A DNA stretch of 64,000 nucleotides. It comes from Rhodocyclaceae bacterium. GTDB taxonomy: Bacteria > Pseudomonadota > Gammaproteobacteria > Burkholderiales > Rhodocyclaceae. Shown here piece by piece: positions 14,326-22,124 of the stretch. The position numbers and the translations under genes are program-made. Location: the NCBI GenBank assembly GCA_023230455.1, contig JALNXH010000001.1:1-64000 (forward strand). Reading direction: 5' to 3'. The stretch's first letter is position 1, and every line of letters begins with the position of its first letter. The notes below the pieces were generated by a model. The model did not search any database and was not told where the DNA came from. It worked only from the letters and a program-made list of their open reading frames with translations.

Positions 14326-15064
14326 TCCGCCGCCGCGGGGCGGTCACCCCCTCTGTGCAGACTGCCGCCACACCGACCTGCTCGCCGCCGCGCGTTGCAT
14401 CCCCGGCGACCGCTGCGTCCGCGCCAACAGCGGCCGCCAGATAGACCGCTTCCTGCGGCAGAACCCGGAGTATGCAGCGGCCTATCTGGGCGACGGTTTC
14501 TGGGAACGCCGCGCCATCGCCGTGCGCTATGCGCCGCTGGAAGCGGTGCGCGCGCTGCACAGCGACCGCGACGAGGTGGTGCGCCGCGGCGTCGCCTCGC
14601 GGCTGCCGCCGCCGGAACTCAAAACCATGAGCCGCGATCCCGACCGCGAAGTGCGGATTGCCGTGGCCCAGCGCATCGCCGCCGAACTGTTGCCGGGGAT
14701 GGCCGGCGATGTGGACTACATGGTGCGCGTCGCGGTCGCCCGACGGCTTTCCCACGGCAAGCTGCCGCGCCTCGCCCTCGACCCCGAACGCGAAGTGCGC
14801 AAGACCGTCGCCCAGCGTCTGCCAGCCTTTGCCGTCGCCCGGCTGATCAACGACCCGGAACCCGAGGTGCGACGTATCGTCGCCGAACGCGCCCTGCCCG
14901 GCGACGCCGTGCTGCTGCTGGAAGACAGCGACTGGGTGGTGCGCCTCAACGCCGTGCAGAGAGTCCCGCGCGCCGCGGCGCGACTACTGCTCGACGATCC
15001 CGAACCCGACGTGCGCCAGGCGGCCTGGCAGCGCCTCGCCGAATCCGATACGGAGACATCATGA
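14315..15064 (+). CDS. LRV-repeat 4Fe-4S protein
   Basis: A 249-residue protein with an N-terminal cysteine cluster, C14-x2-C17-x10-C28-x5-C34 (CADC...CIPGDRC), followed by about eight 24-residue leucine-rich-variant repeats (for example RDEVVRRGVASRLPPPELKT, DREVRIAVAQRIAAELLPGM, PEREVRKTVAQRLPAFAVAR). This is the architecture of the Azotobacter vinelandii LRV protein, an Fe-S protein with a right-handed superhelix encoded near nifE. Its role is unknown. The start is ATG 14315 inside the previous gene, and it overlaps the next start by 4 bases. Confidence 0.9.
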   Translation: MTHDPPPRGGHPLCADCRHTDLLAAARCIPGDRCVRANSGRQIDRFLRQNPEYAAAYLGDGFWERRAIAVRYAPLEAVRALHSDRDEVVRRGVASRLPPPELKTMSRDPDREVRIAVAQRIAAELLPGMAGDVDYMVRVAVARRLSHGKLPRLALDPEREVRKTVAQRLPAFAVARLINDPEPEVRRIVAERALPGDAVLLLEDSDWVVRLNAVQRVPRAAARLLLDDPEPDVRQAAWQRLAESDTETS

Positions 15065-16029
15065 CCCCACAAGCCGCCACCCTCGATCCTGCCGAGCTGT
15101 CTGCCGCCGTCGCCGAACTTTGCGTGCGGATTCCGGTCGCCGCTGGAACGGCCGAACTGGCCCGGGCACTTTCCGCGCTCGCACCTCGATTCCAGTTCCG
15201 CGAGGTACTTTGCCGCGGCGGCTGGTACCGGCTGGGCGGCGTCGTCGACGCCGCCGGCGATCCCGTCGCCGACGATCTTGAACGCTGGGCCGAAGAGCAG
15301 CTCGCCGCTCACGAGGACATCGGCGCACTGTTCGACGCCTACGAAGGCAGCGGCCTGTGCGCCACCCGCATCGCCGGGAAAACCCACTATCTGGTGGCTG
15401 CCGCCGGCAATGGTGCCGCCGCCTTCGTGCAACTGGAAATCGAGGAATTGCAGGAATCGGCGGGCCACCCGCTGTTCCAAGGCGAGCTCCCCGCCTCGAT
15501 CGAAGAACTGGTCGATCCGCGCCGCTGCGGCAACGATGCGGGCAAACCGCTCGGCGCTCCGTTCTATGCGCTGCGCCGATTCACCGATATGGCGCAATTC
15601 GTCCGCCGTATGGCGGACCAGAAACCCGAGCCGCAGCCAGTGCACCGTTTCCTCAAGGCCTGGGACGAATCAAGCGCCGCAGCGGCGACGCGCTTCTCCA
15701 ATCATTGGCTGCTTGCCGTACGCGAACATCTCAATCGCTATCGCCAACCGGTATTGCAGGCCACGCCGATCGCCGCGCTGAACGGCCCGACGCCAATATT
15801 CGACATCGGCTTCGGCGCCCAGGGTCTCGCACTACAGCGGGCGCTGCAAAGCTTTGACCGCCAATTGGGCTACCCGATGGCCTGGTTCTTCCACATGATC
15901 ACCACCAAATGCGTCCCACATGCCGTCGCCAACATCGTCATCGACGACGTTCAGGCCGGGTTCAACTACTTGCCGGATCGGGACGTGGCGATCGTCAAGG
16001 AATGGCTGTTCAGGCCCTACGGTTTTTGA
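15061..16029 (+). CDS. Uncharacterised nif-cluster protein (322 aa)
   Basis: I do not recognise a family. The protein is soluble, with no signal peptide or membrane segment. Residues 15-60 are helical with LCVRIPVAAGTAELARALSA and LCRGGWYRLGG. The middle has TRIAGKTHYLVAAAGNGAAA, and the C-terminal third has NHWLLAVREHLNRYRQPVLQ and HMITTKCVPHAVANIVIDDV. The start overlaps the LRV gene stop by 4 bases, so the two are coupled. It ends convergent with nifQ. Its position at the end of the nifHDKT transcript suggests a nitrogenase accessory role, but no mechanism can be read. Confidence 0.8.
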   Translation: MTPQAATLDPAELSAAVAELCVRIPVAAGTAELARALSALAPRFQFREVLCRGGWYRLGGVVDAAGDPVADDLERWAEEQLAAHEDIGALFDAYEGSGLCATRIAGKTHYLVAAAGNGAAAFVQLEIEELQESAGHPLFQGELPASIEELVDPRRCGNDAGKPLGAPFYALRRFTDMAQFVRRMADQKPEPQPVHRFLKAWDESSAAAATRFSNHWLLAVREHLNRYRQPVLQATPIAALNGPTPIFDIGFGAQGLALQRALQSFDRQLGYPMAWFFHMITTKCVPHAVANIVIDDVQAGFNYLPDRDVAIVKEWLFRPYGF

Positions 16030-16060
16030 GCAAGCGCCAGCCGCGCGCCGGAGCGGTATC

Positions 16061-16648
16061 TTATTCCGGGCCGAAACACACGCGGTAATCGGTGCATACA
16101 GCACAATTGGGCGATTTGCAGATCAGCACCCCGGTGCGCTCGCAGAGTTGGCGATAGAAGAATTTTTTCCACTTCATGTCGTCGCGATTGAGCGCCGCAA
16201 GCTGCGGAAAATTCTCCGTCAGCAGCCGCGAAAGGATGGCGCGGCTTGGCAGGCCCATGTCCTGCCACAAATGATTGTCGTGCAGCGCAGCCGATGCCAC
16301 TGCGTGGCAAAGCCACGTTTGAACGTCGCTGCACTCGACCCTGTAGGCCATCAGCAGGGCAACCAGATCATCGTATTCGTCCAAGGCGGCGTGTGTCTCG
16401 CAACGCCCCCCCGTTAACGTCATGCCGGGAAAGCAGCAGCGCATCAGACGCTGAAACTCGGCTTCGTCGATACCGCGTAACACCGGCTCGGCGCCCACCG
16501 CCACGCCGCTGGCAATCGTGCCGGCGAAAGCCAGGGTACGCAGATCGTCGGGAAAGCGCGCGCAATTCATGAGCCGCCGATAGAGCGACTCCTCGCGTAG
16601 CGCGGGACTGTGGGTTGCAGCGGTTGAACGGTTTGCGCTGGTTTGCAT
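16061..16648 (-). CDS. nifQ: NifQ, molybdenum donor for FeMo-co synthesis
   Basis: About 195 residues from ATG 16648. The C-terminus carries the Cys motif C-x4-C-x2-C-x5-C (CKSPNCAVCTDYRVC), which holds the Mo-Fe-S cluster passed to NifEN/NifH. GGRCETHAALDEYDDLVALL and TWLCHAVASAALHDNHLWQD are family stretches. An in-frame ATG at 16678 lies only 3 bases from the -12 element of its own sigma-54 promoter, so the start at 16648 is preferred. It is divergent from nifE and shares one NifA site with it. Confidence 0.92.
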   Translation of the reverse strand: MQTSANRSTAATHSPALREESLYRRLMNCARFPDDLRTLAFAGTIASGVAVGAEPVLRGIDEAEFQRLMRCCFPGMTLTGGRCETHAALDEYDDLVALLMAYRVECSDVQTWLCHAVASAALHDNHLWQDMGLPSRAILSRLLTENFPQLAALNRDDMKWKKFFYRQLCERTGVLICKSPNCAVCTDYRVCFGPE

Positions 16649-16681
16649 AGCGGGTGTCTCGGTGGCGTCGATAGCCATCGA

Positions 16682-16696
16682 GCAAATTCCAAGCCT
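16682..16696 (-). promoter_or_regulatory. Sigma-54 promoter of nifQ
   Basis: On the minus strand AGGCTTGGAATTTGC: GG at 16695-16694, GC at 16683-16682 (12-base offset) and a good TTTGC. It places the transcription start near 16670, upstream of the ATG at 16648. Confidence 0.7.
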
Positions 16697-16768
16697 GATC
16701 TATATAGCCGGGATCGGCAGGCTTTGCGGCCGGCGTCGGACAGCGATTGTCGGAGTCGATGCCCGCGA

Positions 16769-16784
16769 TGTCGCATAGTCGACA
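16769..16784 (+). promoter_or_regulatory. NifA upstream activator site between nifQ and nifE
   Basis: TGTCGCATAGTCGACA, perfect TGT-N10-ACA. It is 74 bases from the nifQ -24 and 42 bases from the nifE -24, so one site can serve both divergent promoters. Confidence 0.8.
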
Positions 16785-16825
16785 AACCGACTTCGCGGCA
16801 CCACGCGATTGTGCGGTCGGCGCGG

Positions 16826-16841
16826 TGGCACGCCGTTTGCA
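16826..16841 (+). promoter_or_regulatory. Sigma-54 promoter of nifE
   Basis: TGGCACGCCGTTTGCA, a full match to TGGCACG-N4-TTGC. It lies 28 bases upstream of the nifE ATG. Confidence 0.95.
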
Positions 16842-16868
16842 CAGGAGCGGAGGAAAGGAAATGCCGCC

Positions 16869-18275
16869 ATGAAAACCAGCGAAGTTGCCGCACTGCTCGA
16901 CGAGCCTGCCTGCGTTCACAACAAGAAAGAAAAATCCGGCTGTGCCAAGACCAAGCCGGGGGCCACCGCGGGCGGCTGCTCCTTCGATGGCGCACAGATC
17001 GCGCTGCTGCCCATCGCCGATGTCGCCCACATCGTGCACGGCCCAATCGCCTGCGCCGGTTCGAGCTGGGACAACCGCGGCACCCGCTCTTCCGGACCCA
17101 CGCTCTACCGCTACGGCATGACCACCGACCTCACTGAGCAGGATGTGATCATGGGACGCGGCGAGAAGCGCCTGTTCCACGCGATCAAGCAGGCCATCGA
17201 CGATTACGCGCCGAAGGCGGTGTTTCTCTATTCGACCTGCGTGCCGGCGCTGATCGGCGACGACATGGATGCGGTGGCGAAGGCCGCGGCTGAGCGCTGG
17301 GGTACTCCGGTGATCCCGGTGGATTGCGCCGGTTTCTACGGAACCAAGAATCTAGGCAACCGCATCGCCGGGGAAGCGATGTTCAAGCACGTGATCGGCA
17401 CCCGCGAACCGGACCCGGTGCCCGAATCCGCGCAACGGCCGGGTATCACGGTGCACGACGTCAATCTGATCGGAGAGTACAACATCGCCGGCGAGTTCTG
17501 GTATCTGGCACCGTTGTTCGACGAACTCGGGCTGCGCATCCTGTGCACGCTGTCCGGCGACACCCGCTTCCATGAAGTGCAGACCATGCACCGCGCCGAA
17601 GTGAGCATGGTGGTCTGCGCCAAAGCCCTGCTCAATGTCGCGCGCAAACTTGAAGAGAACCACGGCGTGCCCTTCTTCGAAGGCAGTTTCTACGGCATCA
17701 CCGACACGTCGCAAGCGCTTCGCGATTTCGCTCGACTCATCGGCGACCCCGACCTGACAGCCCGCACCGAAGCGCTGATCGCCCGCGAGGAAGCGAAGAT
17801 CCGTACTGCACTGGAGCCTTGGCGCGAACGGCTGGCCGGCAAGCGTGCGCTGCTCTATACCGGCGGCGTGAAGAGCTGGTCGGTGGTCTCTGCATTGCAG
17901 GATCTGGGCATGATCGTGGTCGCCACCGGCACCAACAAGTCCACCGCAGAGGACAAGCAGCGCATCCGCGAAATCATGGGCGACGATGTGCAGACGATCA
18001 CCGACGGCAGCCCCAGGGCGCTGCTCGCCGCCTACAAGGACTACCGGGCCGACATCCTGATCGCCGGCGGCCGCAACCTCTACACGGCGCTGAAGGCACG
18101 CATCCCCTTTCTCGACATCAACCAGGAGCGCGAGTTCGGCTACGCCGGCTACGCCGGCATGCTCGAACTGGTGCGCCAGCTCGCGCTGACCCTCGAAAGC
18201 CCGGTCTGGCGAAAAGTCCGCTCACCCGCGCCCTGGGCGGTACAAAACGCCATGGGGCAGCCCCTGGTGGCCTGA
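16869..18275 (+). CDS. nifE: NifE, FeMo-cofactor assembly scaffold alpha chain
   Basis: A 468-residue NifD paralogue that with NifN forms the scaffold where NifB-co becomes FeMo-co. Conserved cysteines are C37 (AGGCSFDGA), C62 (IACAGSSWDNRG) and the one in STCVPALIGDD. The stretch YTGGVKSWSVVSALQDLGM and the C-terminal GYAGYAGMLELVRQL are NifE-type. The start is ATG 16869 after GGAAAGGAAATG. Unusually, nifN does not follow directly: a nif11-like gene and then a minus-strand ATPase gene intervene. Confidence 0.98.
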   Translation: MKTSEVAALLDEPACVHNKKEKSGCAKTKPGATAGGCSFDGAQIALLPIADVAHIVHGPIACAGSSWDNRGTRSSGPTLYRYGMTTDLTEQDVIMGRGEKRLFHAIKQAIDDYAPKAVFLYSTCVPALIGDDMDAVAKAAAERWGTPVIPVDCAGFYGTKNLGNRIAGEAMFKHVIGTREPDPVPESAQRPGITVHDVNLIGEYNIAGEFWYLAPLFDELGLRILCTLSGDTRFHEVQTMHRAEVSMVVCAKALLNVARKLEENHGVPFFEGSFYGITDTSQALRDFARLIGDPDLTARTEALIAREEAKIRTALEPWRERLAGKRALLYTGGVKSWSVVSALQDLGMIVVATGTNKSTAEDKQRIREIMGDDVQTITDGSPRALLAAYKDYRADILIAGGRNLYTALKARIPFLDINQEREFGYAGYAGMLELVRQLALTLESPVWRKVRSPAPWAVQNAMGQPLVA

Positions 18276-18308
18276 ACCGATTTTTCAACCACTCATCGAC
18301 ACACGAAA

Positions 18309-18527
18309 ATGGCAGTCAAAGACATCAAGGCATTTGCCGACAAGGCCCGCGCCAAAGCGACGCTCGGCGCACAACTCAAGGCATGCCAGAAAGTGAAGGA
18401 ACTGCGCGCCCTCGCCGCCGACAACGGCTTCACCGTCATCGAGGACGAACTTTATCCGCCCAACGAAGCCCAGTTCACCGAGGATCAGTTGTCGGAGCGG
18501 CTGATCAAGGCGCTGCTGCGGGCGTAG
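18309..18527 (+). CDS. Nif11-like small protein
   Basis: A 72-residue protein: MAVKDIKAFADKARAKATLG, then AQLKACQKVKELRALAADNG and FTVIEDELYPP. The pattern of an N-terminal helix, then LRALAADNGF, then acidic helix is that of the Nif11 family. That family occurs both as nif-cluster proteins of unknown role and as leader peptides of some RiPPs. There is no core peptide or modification enzyme nearby, so a leader role is unlikely. It follows nifE by 33 bases and ends just before the convergent ATPase gene. Confidence 0.75.
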   Translation: MAVKDIKAFADKARAKATLGAQLKACQKVKELRALAADNGFTVIEDELYPPNEAQFTEDQLSERLIKALLRA

Positions 18528-18531
18528 CGGG

Positions 18532-20013
18532 TCACAAAGAGTCGAGGGCGGGCTGTTTCAACGCCAGGATGTTAGCGCCCAGCAAGTAGGCGTAAAGGCT
18601 TGATGGGATGAACTGGAAGATCAAGCCTCGATACTCGCGCTGCCCCGAAACCGACTTGGTGGTTACCAGAACGGGAGGGCCGTAGGCCGGCTTGGTCATG
18701 TGCGATCGCTCGACGAATTCGACGCAATTATCCAATTCAGACAACGTAGCCCACGGGCGATCGGACCATTTGACCTCGACGATCCACTGCGGCTTTTGGT
18801 CGCTGGGCGCCAGATGGACGATATCGACTTTGCCACCGCTCCAACGCGAATAGTAGAGGTTGTCGATCACCTTGCTGTGCAGCCATTGGCTGAATATGGC
18901 GGTCTCCGTCAGATGGCCGATCACCGATTCGTTGCCCGGGGTGACGTGGCCGAACAGCGCGGCCCGCATCGACGGATTGGTGAGGTAAACCTTAAACGAG
19001 GTGACTTTCTTGAAATGGCGGGCGTTCTGGTCGATGCGACTCATACGCCGAACGAGAAACGCCGCCTCCAGATATTCCAGATACTTCTTCAGCGTGTTCT
19101 TTGCCACGCCGGCGTCCCTCGACAAGGCTTCCAGCGTTACCTCGTTTCCGGTGTTGTAAGCCAGGGTCGTAAACAAACGATTCAATTCCTGGATATCGTT
19201 GATGCCATACAGGCTCGGCAGGTCGCGCAGCAAGACCTTGTCGATAATGTCGCTCTTGATGAAACGGCCGGTATCCGACTGGATGGTGGGCGACATCACG
19301 GCTTCCGGATAGCCGCCGAAGTTCAGGTAATTGATGAATTCCGCGTTCAAAGCATCGATGTCCGTTGCCTCGAATCTTTCGAGCGACCCCGGCGATGCGT
19401 GCTCGACATCGCCGTTTATCCGGATCAGCTCCGTTTCTCTGTTGATGAATCGAAGATATTCGGCAAACGTCAGCGGCGGCAGCACGAAATCGGTAAACCG
19501 TCCGGCGCCGGATTCCGTGCTCTTCAATCTCAAGGCCGCCGCCGCCGATCCGGTGGCGACAAAACGAAAGGCGGGATAGGCATCCACCAGCGACTTGAGG
19601 TGTATCTCCCACTCTTTCAGGTATTGAACCTCGTCAAAAAAAACATACACCGGCGAATCTTTGGAATGCTTCCAGTGCGCCAGAAACATCGACAGCAGCT
19701 TGGCCAACGGAATGCCCGTGTAAAGAGGCTCTTCCAGATTTGCATAGAGCATGGCCGTTGGCGGAATGCCGGAATCGATCAGATCCTGAATCGCATGCAG
19801 CGCCATCACCGTCTTTCCAACCCGCCGCGGCCCCATCAGCACAACGGCGCGGTTGATCGAACGATCCTTGATCAATTCCGCAAACGGCTTGAAATACGAT
19901 CGCCGCGGATAAGCCTGCATCCGCTGCCCTATACCGCCCAAACCATCGGCAAACCACCATGGATTGTCGAAGCAAAGTTTTTCGAAGACTTCCTTTTCCG
20001 ATATTTTTATCAT
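18532..20013 (-). CDS. AAA/DUF4143 ATPase inserted between nifE and nifN
   Basis: About 493 residues from ATG 20013. The Walker A is GPRRVGKT (~61-68), followed by a Walker B-like VYVFFDEVQYLKEW, a sensor-like RFVATGSAAAAL and a winged-helix region (VTLEALSRDAGVAKNTLKKY). The C-terminal half is DUF4143-like, with a nuclease-fold-like WIVEVKWSDRP. This family is common in mobile, toxin-antitoxin-like or defence contexts; its reaction is unproven. It opposes the nif genes and splits nifE/nif11 from nifN. Its 5' end is AT-rich, unlike its neighbours, which suggests transfer. An upstream 30-bp palindrome is a likely operator. Confidence 0.85.
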   Translation of the reverse strand: MIKISEKEVFEKLCFDNPWWFADGLGGIGQRMQAYPRRSYFKPFAELIKDRSINRAVVLMGPRRVGKTVMALHAIQDLIDSGIPPTAMLYANLEEPLYTGIPLAKLLSMFLAHWKHSKDSPVYVFFDEVQYLKEWEIHLKSLVDAYPAFRFVATGSAAAALRLKSTESGAGRFTDFVLPPLTFAEYLRFINRETELIRINGDVEHASPGSLERFEATDIDALNAEFINYLNFGGYPEAVMSPTIQSDTGRFIKSDIIDKVLLRDLPSLYGINDIQELNRLFTTLAYNTGNEVTLEALSRDAGVAKNTLKKYLEYLEAAFLVRRMSRIDQNARHFKKVTSFKVYLTNPSMRAALFGHVTPGNESVIGHLTETAIFSQWLHSKVIDNLYYSRWSGGKVDIVHLAPSDQKPQWIVEVKWSDRPWATLSELDNCVEFVERSHMTKPAYGPPVLVTTKSVSGQREYRGLIFQFIPSSLYAYLLGANILALKQPALDSL

Positions 20014-20039
20014 TTTTTTATTACATAACAATACGTTAC

Positions 20040-20069
20040 GTATATCGATCAATTTATTGATCGATATAC
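20040..20069. promoter_or_regulatory. 30-bp perfect palindrome upstream of the ATPase gene
   Basis: Two 14-base arms around a TT centre; the left arm is GTATATCGATCAAT and the right arm ATTGATCGATATAC. It begins 27 bases upstream of the ATPase ATG and is the most AT-rich part of the region. It is a probable operator for self-regulation by the ATPase (winged-helix region) or an unlinked repressor. Confidence 0.7.
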
Positions 20070-20184
20070 TACCCTACCTTAAAGCGAATGCAAAACACCG
20101 GATCGGCAAAGCCTGCGTCAAGCCAGTCCGGACTTGGCGCGGCGACCGAAAATGTGGGTCAGCCCCCTCTCGCCCACGACGCTT

Positions 20185-20200
20185 TGTCACTTTTACGACA
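20185..20200 (+). promoter_or_regulatory. NifA upstream activator site for nifN
   Basis: TGTCACTTTTACGACA, perfect TGT-N10-ACA, 45 bases upstream of the nifN -24 element. Confidence 0.75.
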
Positions 20201-20244
20201 TCCTCGAATCCGCTCAACCCACTGAGATTTATGGGAATAGGGTT

Positions 20245-20260
20245 TGGCATGCGGCTTGCG
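20245..20260 (+). promoter_or_regulatory. Sigma-54 promoter of nifN
   Basis: TGGCATGCGGCTTGCG: GG (20246-20247), GC (20258-20259), 12-base offset, good TTGC. It lies 40 bases upstream of the nifN ATG and gives nifNX its own nitrogen-fixation promoter. Confidence 0.85.
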
Positions 20261-20299
20261 AGAGGAGCCACGATCCCTCCGTTTTCCGGAACCGTTGCC

Positions 20300-21691
20300 A
20301 TGGCCGAAATCCTCAAGCGCGCAAAACCCCTGGCGGTCAATCCGCTGAAGGCCAGCCAGCCGATCGGCGCATCGCTGGCCTTCCTCGGGCTGCGCAACGC
20401 GATCCCGATGTTGCACGGTTCCCAAGGCTGCACCGCCTTCGGCAAGGTGTTCTTCGTGCGCCATTTCCGCGAGCCGATTCCCTTGCAGACCACGGCCATG
20501 GATCAGGTGTCCACGGTGATGAATGCCGACGACAACGTGGTCGAAGGCCTGCGCGTGATCTGCGAAAAGAACTCCCCCGACGTCATCGGCCTGCCCACCA
20601 CCGGCCTTGCCGAAACCCAGGGCACCGACATCAAGCGGCTGGTGAAGCGCTTCCGCGAACGGCATCCGCAGTACGAAAAAACCGCCGTGGTGGCGGTCAA
20701 CACCCCTGACTTCAGCGGCTGTCTGGAATCCGGCTACGCGCTGGCGGTGGAGGCGGCCATCGACGTGCTGGTACCCGACTCGCGCAACGCCGGGCGGCGC
20801 AGGAAGCAGGTCAATGTGTTGGCCTCGTCGATGCTCACGCCGGGCGACGTCGAAGCGATCAAGGAGTGGGTCGAAGCCTTCGGGCTGCGTCCGGTGGTGC
20901 TGCCCGACATCGGCGATTCGCTCGACGGCCATCTGGTGGACCAGGAATCCACCCCGCTGACCCTCGGCGGCACGCCGCGCAGCGAGATCGAATCCATGGG
21001 CGAATCGGTAGCAACGCTGGTGATCGGCCGCTCGCTGGCGAAAGCCGCCGATCTGCTGCGCACCCGTACGCACGTGCCGGAGCGACGCTTCGACCATCTG
21101 CTCGGCCTCGACGCCTGCGACGCCTTCACCCTCGCCCTCAGCGAGATCAGCGGCCAGCCGGTGCCTGCGCGCATCGACCGGCAGCGCGCACAGTTGCAGG
21201 ACGCGATGGTGGACACCCATTTCATGACCGGCTTCTACCGTGTCGCCATCGCCGCCGATCCCGACCTGCTGGCGGCCCTCGGTGATTTCGTCAGCGGCGT
21301 CGGCGCGCAGATCGTCGCTGCGGTGGCGCCGGCCCGCGCCGAGGTGCTGGCGGAGATGCCCTGTCCCGCCGTGCAGATCGGCGATCTGGAGGATCTGGAA
21401 CGGGCCGCCGGCAGCGGCGGTGCACAACTGCTGATCACCAATTCCCACGGTGCCCAGGCCGCACAGCGTCTCGGCATCCCGCTGCTGCGCGCCGGATTCC
21501 CGCAGTACGACTGGGTCGGCGGCTACACGCGGACCTGGGTCGGCTACCGCGGCGCACGCCAGTGCCTGTTCGACCTCGCCAATCTTTTCCTGGAACATCA
21601 CCATGACACCCCTGCCTACCGATCCATCTACTGGGCCGGCACGCCCCGCGAGCGGGAAACGCCGGCTGACACTGGCCTGGTCCGCCATTGA
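20300..21691 (+). CDS. nifN: NifN, FeMo-cofactor assembly scaffold beta chain
   Basis: A 463-residue NifK paralogue, partner of NifE. It begins MAEILKRAKPLAVNPLKASQ, then PIGASLAFLGL. C44 lies in HGSQGCTAFGKV, followed by FVRHFREPIPLQTTAMDQVS, GLPTTGLAETQGTDI and INSHG-like ITNSHGAQAAQRLGIPLLRA. ATG codons at 20231 and 20248 lie upstream of the transcription start expected from the sigma-54 promoter (about 20271), so 20300 is the start. nifX begins inside its 3' end. Confidence 0.97.
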   Translation: MAEILKRAKPLAVNPLKASQPIGASLAFLGLRNAIPMLHGSQGCTAFGKVFFVRHFREPIPLQTTAMDQVSTVMNADDNVVEGLRVICEKNSPDVIGLPTTGLAETQGTDIKRLVKRFRERHPQYEKTAVVAVNTPDFSGCLESGYALAVEAAIDVLVPDSRNAGRRRKQVNVLASSMLTPGDVEAIKEWVEAFGLRPVVLPDIGDSLDGHLVDQESTPLTLGGTPRSEIESMGESVATLVIGRSLAKAADLLRTRTHVPERRFDHLLGLDACDAFTLALSEISGQPVPARIDRQRAQLQDAMVDTHFMTGFYRVAIAADPDLLAALGDFVSGVGAQIVAAVAPARAEVLAEMPCPAVQIGDLEDLERAAGSGGAQLLITNSHGAQAAQRLGIPLLRAGFPQYDWVGGYTRTWVGYRGARQCLFDLANLFLEHHHDTPAYRSIYWAGTPRERETPADTGLVRH

Positions 21692-22124
21692 GGAGGTTCC
21701 GGCGATGCTGCGGGTCGCTTTCGCCTCCACCGATCGGGCCACGATCAACCAGCATTTCGGCGCCGCCGAGGGCTTTGTCGTCTACGGCCTCGACGCGGAG
21801 CGCGCCCAATTGGCCGAGGTGATCGAATATCCGCCGGAGAGCATGGACGGCAACGAGAACAAACTGCCGGCGAAGATCCAGGCCCTGTCGGGCTGCGCCG
21901 CCGTGTATTGCCTCGCCGCCGGAGCTTCGGCCGTGCGCCAGCTGTTGGCCAACGGCATCCAGCCGATCCGCCTCGACGATGAGGCCGCCATCGAACCCAT
22001 CCTCGCCCAACTGCGCGATGCCATCCGTCACGGCGGCATCGCCTGGGTGGACAAAGCCGTCAAACTGCAGAGCGGAGATGCCGGCCGCTTCGACAGAATG
22101 GCCGCAGAGGGGTGGGACGAATGA
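21603..22124 (+). CDS. nifX: NifX, NifB-co/VK-cluster carrier
   Basis: 173 residues from ATG 21603, overlapping the end of nifN. The alternative is ATG 21705 (139 residues), which has a strong AGGAGG 9 bases upstream. The longer form contains the KRRLTL segment that often opens NifX. The cofactor-binding fold has LRVAFASTDRATINQHFGAA and EGFVVYGLDAERAQLAEV. NifX holds NifB-co or the VK-cluster on its way to NifEN. It ends 4 bases into the rseC-like start. Confidence 0.9.
   Translation: MTPLPTDPSTGPARPASGKRRLTLAWSAIEEVPAMLRVAFASTDRATINQHFGAAEGFVVYGLDAERAQLAEVIEYPPESMDGNENKLPAKIQALSGCAAVYCLAAGASAVRQLLANGIQPIRLDDEAAIEPILAQLRDAIRHGGIAWVDKAVKLQSGDAGRFDRMAAEGWDE

Noticed and set aside
18309..18527. 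RiPP precursor (Nif11-type leader)
   Set aside because: No core peptide after a GG/GA cleavage site and no lanthionine, radical SAM maturase or peptidase/exporter gene nearby.
19964..20299. N-terminal extension of NifN
   Set aside because: The extension overlaps the ATPase gene start, the palindrome and the nifN promoter; the family start MAEILKRAKP fits ATG 20300.
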